Source: Lysobacter arvi (GTDB lineage Bacteria > Pseudomonadota > Gammaproteobacteria > Xanthomonadales > Xanthomonadaceae). From it: a DNA stretch of 64,000 nt. Shown in pieces: positions 15,855 through 23,521 of this stretch. Numbering within the stretch: the stretch's first letter is position 1; the number at the start of each line of letters is the position of its first letter. The notes under the pieces are model-generated. The model did not search any database. It was not told the DNA's origin and was given only the letters and a program-made list of their open reading frames with translations. Where the stretch lies: assembly GCA_031216755.1 (NCBI GenBank), contig JARUHG010000003.1, positions 310,001-374,000 of the forward strand, given 5' to 3'. Made by a program: the position numbers and the translations under genes.

Positions 15855-16700
15855 TCAAGGCGTCTGGGCCGGGGGTTGCGCGGATTGCTGCTGCCGCATC
15901 TGTGCACGACGTGCTTCGATCCGCTTGCGGATCGCTTCCATCTGCGCCTCCGGCGTCATCGGCGTGTTTTCACTGGGCTCGGGCGCCGGCGGCGGGGCCG
16001 GCGCCTGGGGCGTGTTGCCTGCGTTGCGGTTCGGCGCGGCGTTGCTGCCAACCGGGCGCGCATTGGTGGCGGCGCCGCCCGGGCGCACGGCCGTAGCGGG
16101 GGCGGCGTTCGCCGATGGCGGCGGCACCGGAACGCCCACAGGCTGCGGCCGGCTGGTTCCGGGCGCGGCGGCGACGGGCGTCGGCGGCTGCCCGCCCTGT
16201 CCGTCGAACACGCGCAACGTCATTTCGCGGCGGCCTTCGGGCCCCTCGAACACGGCGCTGCGCGCGTCGAGCGAGGTCAGCCGCCACGCCGGATGCGACT
16301 CGGGCACCTCGCCGAGCTTCACCCGCACCGATTCGCTGCCGTCGGCCGGTTGCAGGATGGCCAGCTTCAGCGTCGGCGTGATCAGCACGCTGGTCAGCAC
16401 GTAATCGAATGCTGTCTGCTGGCCCTGGCCCTCGCCTTCGCCCTGCAGGAAGAACGGCTTGGGCTGCCGATCCTGCGAGAACAGCGGACGCTGCGCGATC
16501 GCGGCGTACTGCGAGAGCGGACCGAGGCGCTGCGGCGCCGGCGCGCGCGCGGTCGGCAACGGGCGCAGCAGGCCGGCGTCGGCGTCCAGTGCCTGCGCAT
16601 GGCGCCCCATGCCGAACAACGCCAGCAGCCAGGCGAGCACCGCCCAGCCGGCGACGGTCGCCAGCAACCAGGTGCGAGGGCCGGCGTCGTCAAGGCGCAC
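15855..16700 (-). CDS. gspN: type II secretion protein GspN/XpsN
   Basis: A 281-residue single-pass protein: membrane helix TWLLATVAGWAVLAWLLALF (about 10-29), a periplasmic HR-like domain (LSQYAAIAQRPLFSQDRQPK, then YVLTSVLITPTLKLAILQPA), and a long Pro/Ala/Asn-rich C-terminal tail ending in a charged helix (EAQMEAIRKRIEARRAQMRQ). In Xanthomonas, XpsN joins XpsL/XpsM and contacts the secretin XpsD, replacing the GspC-type link; no gspC is seen in this cluster. The GTG start at 16700 is preceded by GGAGGTG and overlaps gspM by 11 bases. The tail is of low complexity, typical for this family. Confidence 0.85.
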   Translation of the reverse strand: MRLDDAGPRTWLLATVAGWAVLAWLLALFGMGRHAQALDADAGLLRPLPTARAPAPQRLGPLSQYAAIAQRPLFSQDRQPKPFFLQGEGEGQGQQTAFDYVLTSVLITPTLKLAILQPADGSESVRVKLGEVPESHPAWRLTSLDARSAVFEGPEGRREMTLRVFDGQGGQPPTPVAAAPGTSRPQPVGVPVPPPSANAAPATAVRPGGAATNARPVGSNAAPNRNAGNTPQAPAPPPAPEPSENTPMTPEAQMEAIRKRIEARRAQMRQQQSAQPPAQTP

Positions 16701-17361
16701 GCGGCACCTCCGCGACGGCGGGCGACGGACGCAGGTAGCCGTAGAGGTCGAAGCTCACGTCCAGGCCGCCGTCGCCGCTGGGCTGGTTCGCGCCGGGCAG
16801 GAAATAGCCGCGCGACGACAGCAGGTTGAGGTTGCCCACGAACAGCCGCGGCGTGCCGGCTTCGAGTGCGTACAGCACGCTCATCAGCTCCGGCGTACCG
16901 CAGCGCAGGCGCACCTGCACGATGACGCGCGCATAGCGGTCGCGGCGCGGTTCGCTCAGCGGCGAGCGGTTGCTGATCGCGCAGCTGCGATTGCCCGGGC
17001 TGGCTTCGGCCACGACGCGTTCCAGTCGCTGCACCAGGCCCGCCGTCGCCAGCTCGGCGCTGCTTTCGGGCAGGAAGCCGGGCGATCGCGCCTGCTGCGC
17101 ACGCACCTGCGCCAGCCGCTGCTGCACCTGCGGTGCCTGCTGCAATTGCATGCGCTGGCGCAGTTCGCGCTGTTGCAGGTTTTCCACGCGCTCGTTGGCT
17201 TCCAGCATCGGCGCGGTGAACCAGGGATGCACCAGCACCAGGTAGCCGACCAGCAGGGCCGCGATGAGCAGGCCGAGCGCAAGCCACTGGTCGCGACCGA
17301 TGCGCGGCGTCGGCGCCGCGACGGGCGCGTGCGGGCGGGCGTGCGTCGGCTCAGCCGCCAT
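16690..17361 (-). CDS. gspM: type II secretion protein GspM
   Basis: A 223-residue bitopic inner-membrane protein: a short Pro/Ala-rich cytoplasmic start, one membrane helix (WLALGLLIAALLVGYLVLVH, about 26-45), a periplasmic coiled-coil stretch rich in Gln/Arg (about 57-92), then a ferredoxin-like domain with strands RVIVQVRLRCGTPELMSVLY and LFVGNLNLLSSRGYF. GspM partners GspL in the inner-membrane platform and stabilises it. ATG 17361 overlaps the gspL stop by 11 bases, and its own stop overlaps gspN by 11. Two Cys (in NRSCAIS and RLRCGT) are unusual but could pair in the periplasm. Confidence 0.88.
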   Translation of the reverse strand: MAAEPTHARPHAPVAAPTPRIGRDQWLALGLLIAALLVGYLVLVHPWFTAPMLEANERVENLQQRELRQRMQLQQAPQVQQRLAQVRAQQARSPGFLPESSAELATAGLVQRLERVVAEASPGNRSCAISNRSPLSEPRRDRYARVIVQVRLRCGTPELMSVLYALEAGTPRLFVGNLNLLSSRGYFLPGANQPSGDGGLDVSFDLYGYLRPSPAVAEVPRAP

Positions 17362-18568
17362 CGGCGTCCTCCGGCGGCGATGGCGCTGTCGTGCGCGGCG
17401 CGGTGGACGCGGGCGCGCCGAGTTCGGCGGTCAGGGTGAAACGATCGCGTCCGCTGACGGGGTCGGGCATCAGCGCACCGGTGAGCGAGGGTGCGCGCCA
17501 CAGCTTCGAACCCTGCAGGCGCTGCACCAGCGACGGCGCCTCGCGACTGAGGCCGATCATCAGCAGGTTGTTGTCTTCGACGGCGAGTTTTTCCAGGTAC
17601 GTGCTGTCGGGCAGGCGCTGGGTGAGTTCGTCCAGCACTTCCACGGTGGTCGGGCGCTGCGCGCGTTCGCGGTCGAGGAAGGCCTGGCCTTCGATGAGGT
17701 CGATCAGGGCCTGCCGCTGTTCGGCCGCGGTGCGAGCGGCGGTCGCCTGGCTGGCGATGCGCGCCTGCAGTTCGTCGGCGGCGGCGCGCCGGTTGGCGAG
17801 CAGCTGCCACATCGTCGCGGCGATCGCGATGACCGCCACGGCCGCCAGCGCGAGGTTCCAGTATCGGAAGGCATCGCCGTGGCGACGCCGCGATGCCGGT
17901 TCGAGCAGGTTCACGCCCAGTGGCTGGCCGTTGTCGGCGCACAGATCGATGCCGGCGAGCGAGGCGGCCATCGGACCCAGGGCGGCCAGCGGTGCGTCCA
18001 GGCGCTGGCGCGGCACGACGATGAGTTCGGCGTCGATCATGCCGTCGTTGTCGCGCCGGCCCAGCAGGCGTGCATCGAACGCGACGCTGTCCACGGTAAA
18101 CGGAGTCTGCCGGTCGATCTCGAAGCCGACGACGTCGCGCAGGCGATCGCCCGCGGCGGCGGGCAGCGTCAACGTGCGACGCAGGCCCGCGGCGGCGGGC
18201 AGCAGCAGCCAGCGCGGCAGGTCGGCCAAACGCGGCGGGAGCAGGGTCGCCAGCGGATCGACCGGCGCGACGATGGCGTCGTCGCCCGGCAGTGCGGACT
18301 GCGGCACCGCGCCGAGGTCACGCACGTCGCCGGCCTGCTGCAGCCGCACCTGCACGGCGTCTCCCTGCACCTGCATCAGGAGGCGGCCGCGATCGAATCC
18401 GAGCACGCGACGCACGCGCGAGGGCAGCCAGGCGACGAGGTTGTGCGCCCACCAGTGCGCGAAGCCGCCCGCGCCGGGCGCGAGGCGCGCGCCCAGGCGA
18501 CGCAGCCGATCCTGCGCCCAGTCGGCGGCAGGCCGGTTCTGTGGCCGGCTTTCGCTTCCTGCGTTCAT
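17351..18568 (-). CDS. gspL: type II secretion protein GspL (actin-like / PilN-like)
   Basis: A 405-residue bitopic protein. The cytoplasmic part (about 1-225) carries the GspL actin-like domain that docks the GspE ATPase (RRVLGFDRGRLLMQVQGDAV; GDRLRDVVGFEIDRQTPFTV). A membrane helix at about 237-258 (LALAAVAVIAIAATMWQLLA) is followed by a coiled coil and a periplasmic PilN-like domain (PTTVEVLDELTQRLPDSTYL to LLMIGLSREAPSLVQRLQGS). ATG 18568 overlaps the gspK stop (ATGA). It forms the platform with GspM, GspF and XpsN. The length is normal for the family. Confidence 0.9.
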   Translation of the reverse strand: MNAGSESRPQNRPAADWAQDRLRRLGARLAPGAGGFAHWWAHNLVAWLPSRVRRVLGFDRGRLLMQVQGDAVQVRLQQAGDVRDLGAVPQSALPGDDAIVAPVDPLATLLPPRLADLPRWLLLPAAAGLRRTLTLPAAAGDRLRDVVGFEIDRQTPFTVDSVAFDARLLGRRDNDGMIDAELIVVPRQRLDAPLAALGPMAASLAGIDLCADNGQPLGVNLLEPASRRRHGDAFRYWNLALAAVAVIAIAATMWQLLANRRAAADELQARIASQATAARTAAEQRQALIDLIEGQAFLDRERAQRPTTVEVLDELTQRLPDSTYLEKLAVEDNNLLMIGLSREAPSLVQRLQGSKLWRAPSLTGALMPDPVSGRDRFTLTAELGAPASTAPRTTAPSPPEDADGG

Positions 18569-19464
18569 CGCGGTGATGCTCCCTCCTCCCAGCGCAACGG
18601 CACATATGCCATGCCAGGCAAGCCCCCTCCGCCCGTGCGAACCACCGCGCGCAGCAGCGACTGTCGACCGTCGGGGAGCCGCGCACGGCTGTCGATACTA
18701 TAGGTGCCGCTGCCGGCGCCGGCCATGCTTGCGCCCGGCAGCGCGCCGTCCACCGGCAATGCGCCGGCAGGCCGACCGCGTTGCGCGACCAGATCGGCGC
18801 CGTTCAACCCCATCGCATCGAGCAGTTCCGCAGACGCATACGCGGGATCCGGCTGCGCGCGGCCGCTGTAGATCGTCAGGTCGGGCTCCAAGCGGGCGAA
18901 CAGCGCCGGCGTCATGCCGAGCACCTGCTGCAGTTCGGCCACGCTCTCGAATTCGGCGTCCTTGGCGCCATAGGGTCGGCCGGCGGCCTCGTAGTCGCCG
19001 TCCTCCGCGCCGCCGCCGGGCTGGGACAACGGATCGGTGTCGCGCCAGTCCACGATGGCCCCGGCGATGCGCCCGGCTTCGGACGGCTCCACGCCGTGGC
19101 GCCGGATCAGCGCCGCGAGCAAGGGATGTGGCGCCTGGTTCAGATCGAGCTTGCCGTTCTCGTCGACGATCGTGACCTCGACCTGCGCGTCGCCGAAGCG
19201 CCAGCGATGCGCGGTGCCGTCGGGTTTCCATTGCAGGCGCGCGTCCGGCAACGACACACGGGTCAGCGAATATTCCAGCCCGGCGCGTGCGGCATTGGCG
19301 GCCACCAGCCCGCGCACCAGCACGCGGCCCTGCAACGATTCCACGCGGGCCGCCAGGGCGAAGCCGCCGATCAGCGCCGTCAGCAGCACGATCAGCCACA
19401 GCACCAGGATCAATGCGGCGCCGCGCGATGCCGCCATTGCCGGCGAGCGATGCACGCCGCTCAT
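18565..19464 (-). CDS. gspK: type II secretion minor pseudopilin GspK
   Basis: A 299-residue minor pseudopilin at the tip of the pseudopilus. A prepilin leader ends in RG before AALILVLWLIVLLTALIGGF; as usual for GspK, the Glu at position +5 of other pseudopilins is missing. The large globular domain follows (VTIVDENGKLDLNQAPHPLL, IAGAIVDWRDTDPLSQPGGG, DAEFESVAELQQVLGM), matching the helical insert of the GspK family. ATG 19464 overlaps the gspJ stop (ATGA). GspI, J and K form the tip complex that starts pseudopilus assembly. Confidence 0.92.
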   Translation of the reverse strand: MSGVHRSPAMAASRGAALILVLWLIVLLTALIGGFALAARVESLQGRVLVRGLVAANAARAGLEYSLTRVSLPDARLQWKPDGTAHRWRFGDAQVEVTIVDENGKLDLNQAPHPLLAALIRRHGVEPSEAGRIAGAIVDWRDTDPLSQPGGGAEDGDYEAAGRPYGAKDAEFESVAELQQVLGMTPALFARLEPDLTIYSGRAQPDPAYASAELLDAMGLNGADLVAQRGRPAGALPVDGALPGASMAGAGSGTYSIDSRARLPDGRQSLLRAVVRTGGGGLPGMAYVPLRWEEGASPR

Positions 19465-20138
19465 TGCGTCTGCACCGGAAGCGAGAACGCGCTGAACGCC
19501 GGTGCCAGCGGCAGCGAAACCACCAGCGGCGGCCAAGGCGTACCGTTGCGATCGACCATCGTCACTTCCACGAGCAGCGGCAGTTGTTCGGTCGCCTCCC
19601 ACTCGTCGACCCAATCGCCCAGGCGCCCTTCCTGGTCCAGCGAGCGATAACGGAAGCGTGCCTCGCGCAGCCCCTCGACGAGCAGCTCCGGCGGGCGCGG
19701 ATCGCGTTCCTCGACGGTCTTCCCGGCCTGCACCATCGTCAGCGCGAGCGTCATGCGCACGCCGTCGCCGGCGTCCTCGATGCGGACATCGTGCAGGTAC
19801 GGGCCGCCACGGCCGAGGTAGTCGGGAATGTCGGCGACGAAACGCATGCGTTCGCGTTCGCCGATGAAGCGCACCGCGATCGCGCGCGTCTGGTCGATGT
19901 CGAACGGGATCGGCCGCGTGCCGGCGATCCGCGTGCGCAGGAAGCCTTCAACCGAGCGCATGCGCTCGCTGCGCTCGGCCATCGCCTCGCCCCGCGCCGT
20001 GGTGCGCGTGGCCGCGCCGAGCGTGGCGAACGCGAGCGCAAGACCGGCCACGAGCAGCACCATCGCGATCAGCACTTCGATCAGCGTGAAGCCGAGCGCA
20101 TCGCGCGCGCGGGGCGGGCGGCGGGATTCGCGCGTCAT
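19461..20138 (-). CDS. gspJ: type II secretion minor pseudopilin GspJ
   Basis: A 225-residue minor pseudopilin with a prepilin-peptidase site LG before FTLIEVLIAMVLLVAGLALA, including the conserved Glu at +5. The globular part is beta-rich (RPIPFDIDQTRAIAVRFIGE, LLVEGLREARFRYRSLDQEG, DEWEATEQLPLLVEVTMVD), matching the GspJ fold. ATG 20138 overlaps the gspI stop (ATGA) and begins a 16-residue leader; frames further upstream only shadow gspI. The leader would be cut by a GspO/PilD peptidase encoded elsewhere. Confidence 0.92.
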   Translation of the reverse strand: MTRESRRPPRARDALGFTLIEVLIAMVLLVAGLALAFATLGAATRTTARGEAMAERSERMRSVEGFLRTRIAGTRPIPFDIDQTRAIAVRFIGERERMRFVADIPDYLGRGGPYLHDVRIEDAGDGVRMTLALTMVQAGKTVEERDPRPPELLVEGLREARFRYRSLDQEGRLGDWVDEWEATEQLPLLVEVTMVDRNGTPWPPLVVSLPLAPAFSAFSLPVQTQ

Positions 20139-20656
20139 GGCAGCGAGCCTCCGCTGCCGGCCGCCGCGATGCGCAGCGTGCGTAATTGCAGGCGTTGCCC
20201 AGAACCGTCGCCCCACTGCATCGCGAGCGTGATCTCGAACAGCTCCGGTCCTCCGAGCGTCACCGGCTGGCCGCTCGCCGCTACGGCCGGATCGCGCCAA
20301 GGCGCCACACGCAGGCGCCAGCGATAACGGCCCTGTTCGAATTCGCCGTCGCGTTCGCTCGCGGCCAGGCGCTCGCCCACGCCGACCTGGTCCATGACCG
20401 ACTGGGCGTACAAGGCCGCACGTCCCGCGTCGGCCGACTGCCGCACCTGTCTCGCCGAACCCGACAGGATGCCGAGCAGCAACGTCAGCGCCATCGCGAG
20501 CAACGCGAAGGCGACGATGACTTCGAGCAGCGTGTAGCCGCGTTGAAGCGGGGAGTGGGTACGCAGGAGTGAGCGGCGAGCGGGAGCATGGCGTCGGTGC
20601 GACGGCGCCGCGCGACGGTCGCATTCACTTCTCACTCCACAGGACTCACTTCTCAT
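20135..20656 (-). CDS. gspI: type II secretion minor pseudopilin GspI, with odd N-terminal extension
   Basis: The mature part is a typical GspI: cleavage site RG before YTLLEVIVAFALLAMALTLL and a compact domain ending in strands (RLRVAPWRDPAV, LGGPELFEITLAMQW). Read from ATG 20656, which overlaps the gspH stop, the leader would be 40 residues, basic and Cys/Ser/His-rich (MRSESCGVRSECDRRAAPSH), unlike a normal short prepilin leader. The DNA here contains a direct repeat of GAGAAGTGA, suggesting that short repeat insertion lengthened the 5' end. No later ATG precedes the leader, and an internal GTG (20635) is possible. The function should be intact if the peptidase accepts the leader. Confidence 0.88.
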   Translation of the reverse strand: MRSESCGVRSECDRRAAPSHRRHAPARRSLLRTHSPLQRGYTLLEVIVAFALLAMALTLLLGILSGSARQVRQSADAGRAALYAQSVMDQVGVGERLAASERDGEFEQGRYRWRLRVAPWRDPAVAASGQPVTLGGPELFEITLAMQWGDGSGQRLQLRTLRIAAAGSGGSLP

Positions 20657-21104
20657 CAGCCACCTGCGCGCGCTTGAGCTTCACTTCGCCGGTCAGCCAG
20701 GCGACGTCGATGTTCCAGGCGGCCCTGCGCGCCGCCAGTTGCACGCGGCCGCCGGTGCTGGCGCCGTCGGGAAAGAATACGATCGCGCCTTCGCCGCGCC
20801 GCGGCTGCACTTCGCGGGCGCCGGTGAAGGTGATGCTCAGCGCCGGCGGGACATCGCCGCTGCGGCCCATCGGGGCGGTCCAGGTGTGTTTGGCCGGATC
20901 GAGCGTGAAGCGCTGCGGTTGCCCCGTGGCGATCGCGTGCGTGCGCGTGAAGCGCAACGCGGCGGCGACCTGCCTGGTGCTGGATCGCAGTTGCATGCCC
21001 TCGCGCCCGCCGCCCATCGCCGCCAGCGCGAGCACGCTGATGGCGGCGATCAACGCGATCACCAGCAGCATCTCCAGCAGGGAAACGCCGCGTGCGCGAT
21101 GCAT
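20646..21104 (-). CDS. gspH: type II secretion minor pseudopilin GspH
   Basis: A 152-residue minor pseudopilin: leader MHRARG, then VSLLEMLLVIALIAAISVLA with Glu at +5, and a beta-sandwich domain (SSTRQVAAALRFTRTHAIAT; PQRFTLDPAKHTWTAPMGRS; EGAIVFFPDGASTGGRVQLA), the classic GspH/FimT pattern. ATG 21104 was preferred over ATG 21146 because GGAG lies 6 bases upstream and the leader has normal length; the longer frame would also overlap gspG. Its 3' end overlaps gspI by 11 bases. Confidence 0.92.
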   Translation of the reverse strand: MHRARGVSLLEMLLVIALIAAISVLALAAMGGGREGMQLRSSTRQVAAALRFTRTHAIATGQPQRFTLDPAKHTWTAPMGRSGDVPPALSITFTGAREVQPRRGEGAIVFFPDGASTGGRVQLAARRAAWNIDVAWLTGEVKLKRAQVADEK

Positions 21105-21123
21105 GGCTGCTCCGACGGAGTGC

Positions 21124-21558
21124 TTACTCGTACCTGATGTCGCCATCGACGCTGGTGCCGCCGGGCTTGCCGTCCTTGCCCAGGCTCACCAGGTCGAACG
21201 GGCCGCCTTCGCCCGGCGCTCGGTACTCCAGCGCATGGCCCCACGGATCCTTCAGTTCCGCCGCCTTGGCGTACGGGCCGAGCCAGCCGTTGACGTCGCT
21301 GGGCTGCGTGACCAGTTCGTCCAGCGAGGTCGGCAGCCGGCCGGTGTCCATCTGGAACGACTCGATCTTGCCGGCCATCGTCTGCACCTGCGCCTTGGCG
21401 ATGTTGTAGTCGCCGCGATCCTTGCCGCCCAGCACCCGGCTGCCCACGAAGGCCAGCACCGCGCCGATCAGCACGATCACGATGATGATCTCGATCAGGC
21501 TCATGCCTTGCTGGCGGGCGGCCGATGGCGAACGTGTCAGTGAACGGCGGTTGCGCAT
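21124..21558 (-). CDS. gspG: type II secretion major pseudopilin GspG
   Basis: A 144-residue major pseudopilin, the main subunit of the pseudopilus piston. An 18-residue leader ends QQG before MSLIEIIIVIVLIGAVLAF; Met instead of the usual Phe follows the cleavage site. The C-terminal domain has the GspG signature region (KIESFQMDTGRLPTSLDELV, DPWGHALEYRAPGEGGPFDL, SLGKDGKPGGTSVDGDIRYE), including the calcium-binding loop Asp residues. ATG 21558 has AAGGAA upstream. Longer frames reach back into a repeat. It is separated from gspF by 340 bases with REP-like repeats. Confidence 0.94.
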   Translation of the reverse strand: MRNRRSLTRSPSAARQQGMSLIEIIIVIVLIGAVLAFVGSRVLGGKDRGDYNIAKAQVQTMAGKIESFQMDTGRLPTSLDELVTQPSDVNGWLGPYAKAAELKDPWGHALEYRAPGEGGPFDLVSLGKDGKPGGTSVDGDIRYE

Positions 21559-21898
21559 GGGAGTTCCTTTGGATGACGTCGGCAAAAGGGGATGTTTACC
21601 CGAAAATCGTTGCCAGTGGTCTGACTGCGGGGACCTGTGTTCAGTTCCTGCGACGCCAGTGTGAATTGGGGGTTGCGTGGTTCGTGGGGACTTCGGCAGG
21701 AGGTCGTCCCCGGTATGGGAGCGGCGCCGGGGCGAGGCCGGGCGTCCGCAGGCCGCGCTGTGCCGTTGTGCGCTGGCTTCGGTTTGCTTAGGGGAGGCCG
21801 TCCATGGCGGCGCGTAATCGTCTTCGGGTTGCCCGGCCCGGCCATCCGTGGCCGGGCGTTCGGCAGGCCACGCGGCAGTGCCGCGTAAGCGGCCTGCC
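21559..21898. other. 340-base gap between gspF and gspG, no gene
   Basis: No convincing coding frame lies here. The half next to gspG (21559-21797) shows no repeat or site I can name beyond the gspG ribosome-binding region. The half next to gspF holds one copy of the REP-like element annotated at 21798-21893. Within the otherwise tightly packed G-to-D gene block this gap is exceptional, and it may split the transcript or carry a local promoter for gspG. Confidence 0.5.
21798..21893. repeat. REP-like element, single copy related to the 35631-35984 array
   Basis: The sequence ccgtccatggcg, then cttcgggttgcccggcccgg, then ccatccgtggccgggcgttc aligns along about 95 bases with the 118-bp units downstream of xerD. 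It carries the same two inverted repeats: a GCCCGGCCA...TGGCCGGGC hairpin and a second GC-rich hairpin. The orientation is the same on the plus strand. It is a dispersed intergenic repeat family in this genome. Confidence 0.7.
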
Positions 21899-23116
21899 TC
21901 ACCCAATCGCATTTGTCAGTCCGTAGAGCGGCATCAGCACCGCCAGCACGACGACACCGACCACCGCCGCCAGCACGATCGTCACCACCGGCACGAGGGC
22001 GGCGAGCATGCGGTCCAGCGCGATCGACGTCTCCTGCTCGAAGGTTTCGGCCGTCTTGACCAGCATGGCATCCAGCGCGCCGGATTCCTCGCCGACCTGG
22101 ATCATCTGCAGCGCCAGTCGCGGGTAACGCTTGTTGCGCCCCAGCGCGGTGGACAGCGCGACGCCGTTCTTCACCTCCTGCGCGGCCGCGTCGACATCCG
22201 CCGCCAGCACGCGATTGCCGAGCACGTTGCGCCCGATGCCCAGCGCCGTGATCAGCGGCACGCCATTGCGCACCAGCGTGCCCAGCGTACGCGCCAGTCG
22301 CGCGGTTTCGGCCTTGGCGACCAGGCCGCCGACGAACCGCCGCTGCAGGAGCCACGCATCGAACGCTTCGCGGAACACCGGATCGCGGCGTTTGCGATCG
22401 AACCACCACAGCGCCAGCGCGGGCACCGCGAGCAGCACGATCCACCAGTCGCGCACGAACAGGCCGATGCCCAGCACGATCTTGGTGAACAACGGCAGCT
22501 CGGCATCGAGGCTTTCGTACATCGCGCCGAACTGCGGGACCACGTAGCCGAACAGGAAGAGCAGGCTGCCGCCGACCATCACCAGCAGGATCGCCGGATA
22601 GATCAGCGCATTGACCACGCGGCCCTGCAGCGCGCGGGTGCGTTCCAGGTAATCGGCCAGTCGCGCCAGGGTTTCCTGCAGACTGCCACCCGCTTCGCCG
22701 GCGCGCACCATGTTCACGTACAGGCGCGAGAACGTGCCGTGCTGGCGTTCCAGCGCGGCCGACAGCGAACTGCCGCCACGCACCGCGTCGCGCACGTCGC
22801 CGATGGTCCGGCGGGCGGCTTCGTCCTCCGGCAGCTCGAGCAGGATGGTCAGCGCACGATCCAGCGGCTGCCCCGCACCGAGCAGCGTCGCCAATTGCTG
22901 CGTGAACTGGACCAGTCGCGCGCCGGCAAACGGCTTGGGTTTGAACAGGCCCTTCCACACCGACGCGCCCGACGCCTCGCTGGCGAGCTTGGCCTCGACC
23001 GGCAGGTGGCCCTGTTCCTGCAGGCGCGCGACGACTTCCGCACTGCTGCCGGCTTCCATCTGGCCGTCGAGCAGTTCGCCGCGGGTGTTGAGGGCCTTGT
23101 AGTGGAAGAGGGGCAT
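21899..23116 (-). CDS. gspF: type II secretion inner-membrane protein GspF
   Basis: A 405-residue polytopic platform protein. The family N-terminus MPLFHYKALNTRGELLDGQM is at ATG 23116, followed by two T2SSF domains: the first at about 65-190 (FTQQLATLLGAGQPLDRALT, VRAGEAGGSLQETLARLADY, then a membrane helix), the second at about 270-395 (LARTLGTLVRNGVPLITALG, MIQVGEESGALDAMLVKTAE, and the last helix VVTIVLAAVVGVVVLAVLM). It links GspE to the pseudopilus. Upstream of the ATG lies a GATTCGG heptamer array instead of a normal ribosome-binding site, and 405 bases including a repeat insertion separate it from gspE. An in-frame extension to 23203 is only translated repeat. Confidence 0.93.
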   Translation of the reverse strand: MPLFHYKALNTRGELLDGQMEAGSSAEVVARLQEQGHLPVEAKLASEASGASVWKGLFKPKPFAGARLVQFTQQLATLLGAGQPLDRALTILLELPEDEAARRTIGDVRDAVRGGSSLSAALERQHGTFSRLYVNMVRAGEAGGSLQETLARLADYLERTRALQGRVVNALIYPAILLVMVGGSLLFLFGYVVPQFGAMYESLDAELPLFTKIVLGIGLFVRDWWIVLLAVPALALWWFDRKRRDPVFREAFDAWLLQRRFVGGLVAKAETARLARTLGTLVRNGVPLITALGIGRNVLGNRVLAADVDAAAQEVKNGVALSTALGRNKRYPRLALQMIQVGEESGALDAMLVKTAETFEQETSIALDRMLAALVPVVTIVLAAVVGVVVLAVLMPLYGLTNAIG

Positions 23117-23178
23117 TCGGGAGTCGGGATTCGGGATTCGGGATTCGGGATTCGGGATTCGGGATTCGGGATTCGGGA
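23115..23178. repeat. tandem GATTCGG heptamer array over the gspF start
   Basis: About nine tandem, nearly perfect copies of the 7-mer GATTCGG (minus strand CCGAATC) begin within the gspF start codon region and run upstream. The array occupies the position of the gspF ribosome-binding site. Translated in the gspF frame it gives repeated NPESRIP-type residues. The same heptamer recurs upstream of valS and near 50420. Confidence 0.85.
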
Positions 23179-23195
23179 GAAGCGTATCGCCTTTG

Positions 23196-23480
23196 CTCGT
23201 CATTCCCGCGAAGGCGGGAATCCATGGACGTTGGCTGTCGGTTCCATGTCGACGCGTTCAGGCCGCAAGTCGCGCCATGAAGGATTCATCTCGTTAATCA
23301 GCCTGATCTTCCACCCACGATTCCATTTCTTGATGCGCTTCTCGCGCATGATCGCCGACTCCATCGTGTCGTGAAGCTCGAACCACACCCATCGGGTGAC
23401 ATCGTAGCGATCACTGAATCCGTCCAGGACGTGCTCACGATGCTACGTCCATGGATTTCCGCCTTCGCGGGAATGACGAG
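23196..23480. mobile_element. 285-bp element with 36-bp inverted repeats around a GIY-YIG remnant
   Basis: The left end (23196-23231) reads ctcgtcattcccgcgaaggc then gggaatccatggacgt. The right end (23445-23480) is its reverse complement with a single mismatch (35 of 36). Each end contains the internal palindrome ATTCCCGC-gaag-GCGGGAAT, the ATTCCC-N8-GGGAAT pattern known as dRS3 in Neisseria and as REP-like repeats in other proteobacteria. Between the ends lies the C-terminal coding part of a GIY-YIG nuclease. The element separates gspE from gspF. No transposase is present; mobility, perhaps driven in trans, is inferred. Confidence 0.6.
23240..23443 (-). pseudogene. GIY-YIG nuclease, C-terminal remnant
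   Basis: The minus strand encodes HREHVLDGFSDRYDVTRWVW followed by FELHDTMESAIMREKRIKKW and NRGWKIRLINEMNPSWRDL. This is the characteristic second half of the small UvrC-like/YhbQ-type GIY-YIG endonucleases: the catalytic Glu region and the basic REKRIKKW helix. The first half with the GIY...YIG strands is absent, and a stop codon precedes the homologous part, where the inverted repeat begins. The coding frame itself has no stop inside. Full-length relatives are about 90-100 residues. It is a dead fragment retained between repeat ends. Confidence 0.8.
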
Positions 23481-23521
23481 CGGAAAAAGACGTCGCGTGA
23501 TTACGCAGACCCTGCGCCGCC

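Noticed and set aside
12758..15907. A 1049-codon open frame on the minus strand across gspD and the next gene
   Set aside because: Upstream of 13615 it is an Arg/Gly/Pro-rich shadow of gspD; only the last 285 codons have protein character.
23200..23388. A functional small GIY-YIG gene
   Set aside because: The first half with the GIY and YIG strands is missing and a stop precedes the homologous segment.
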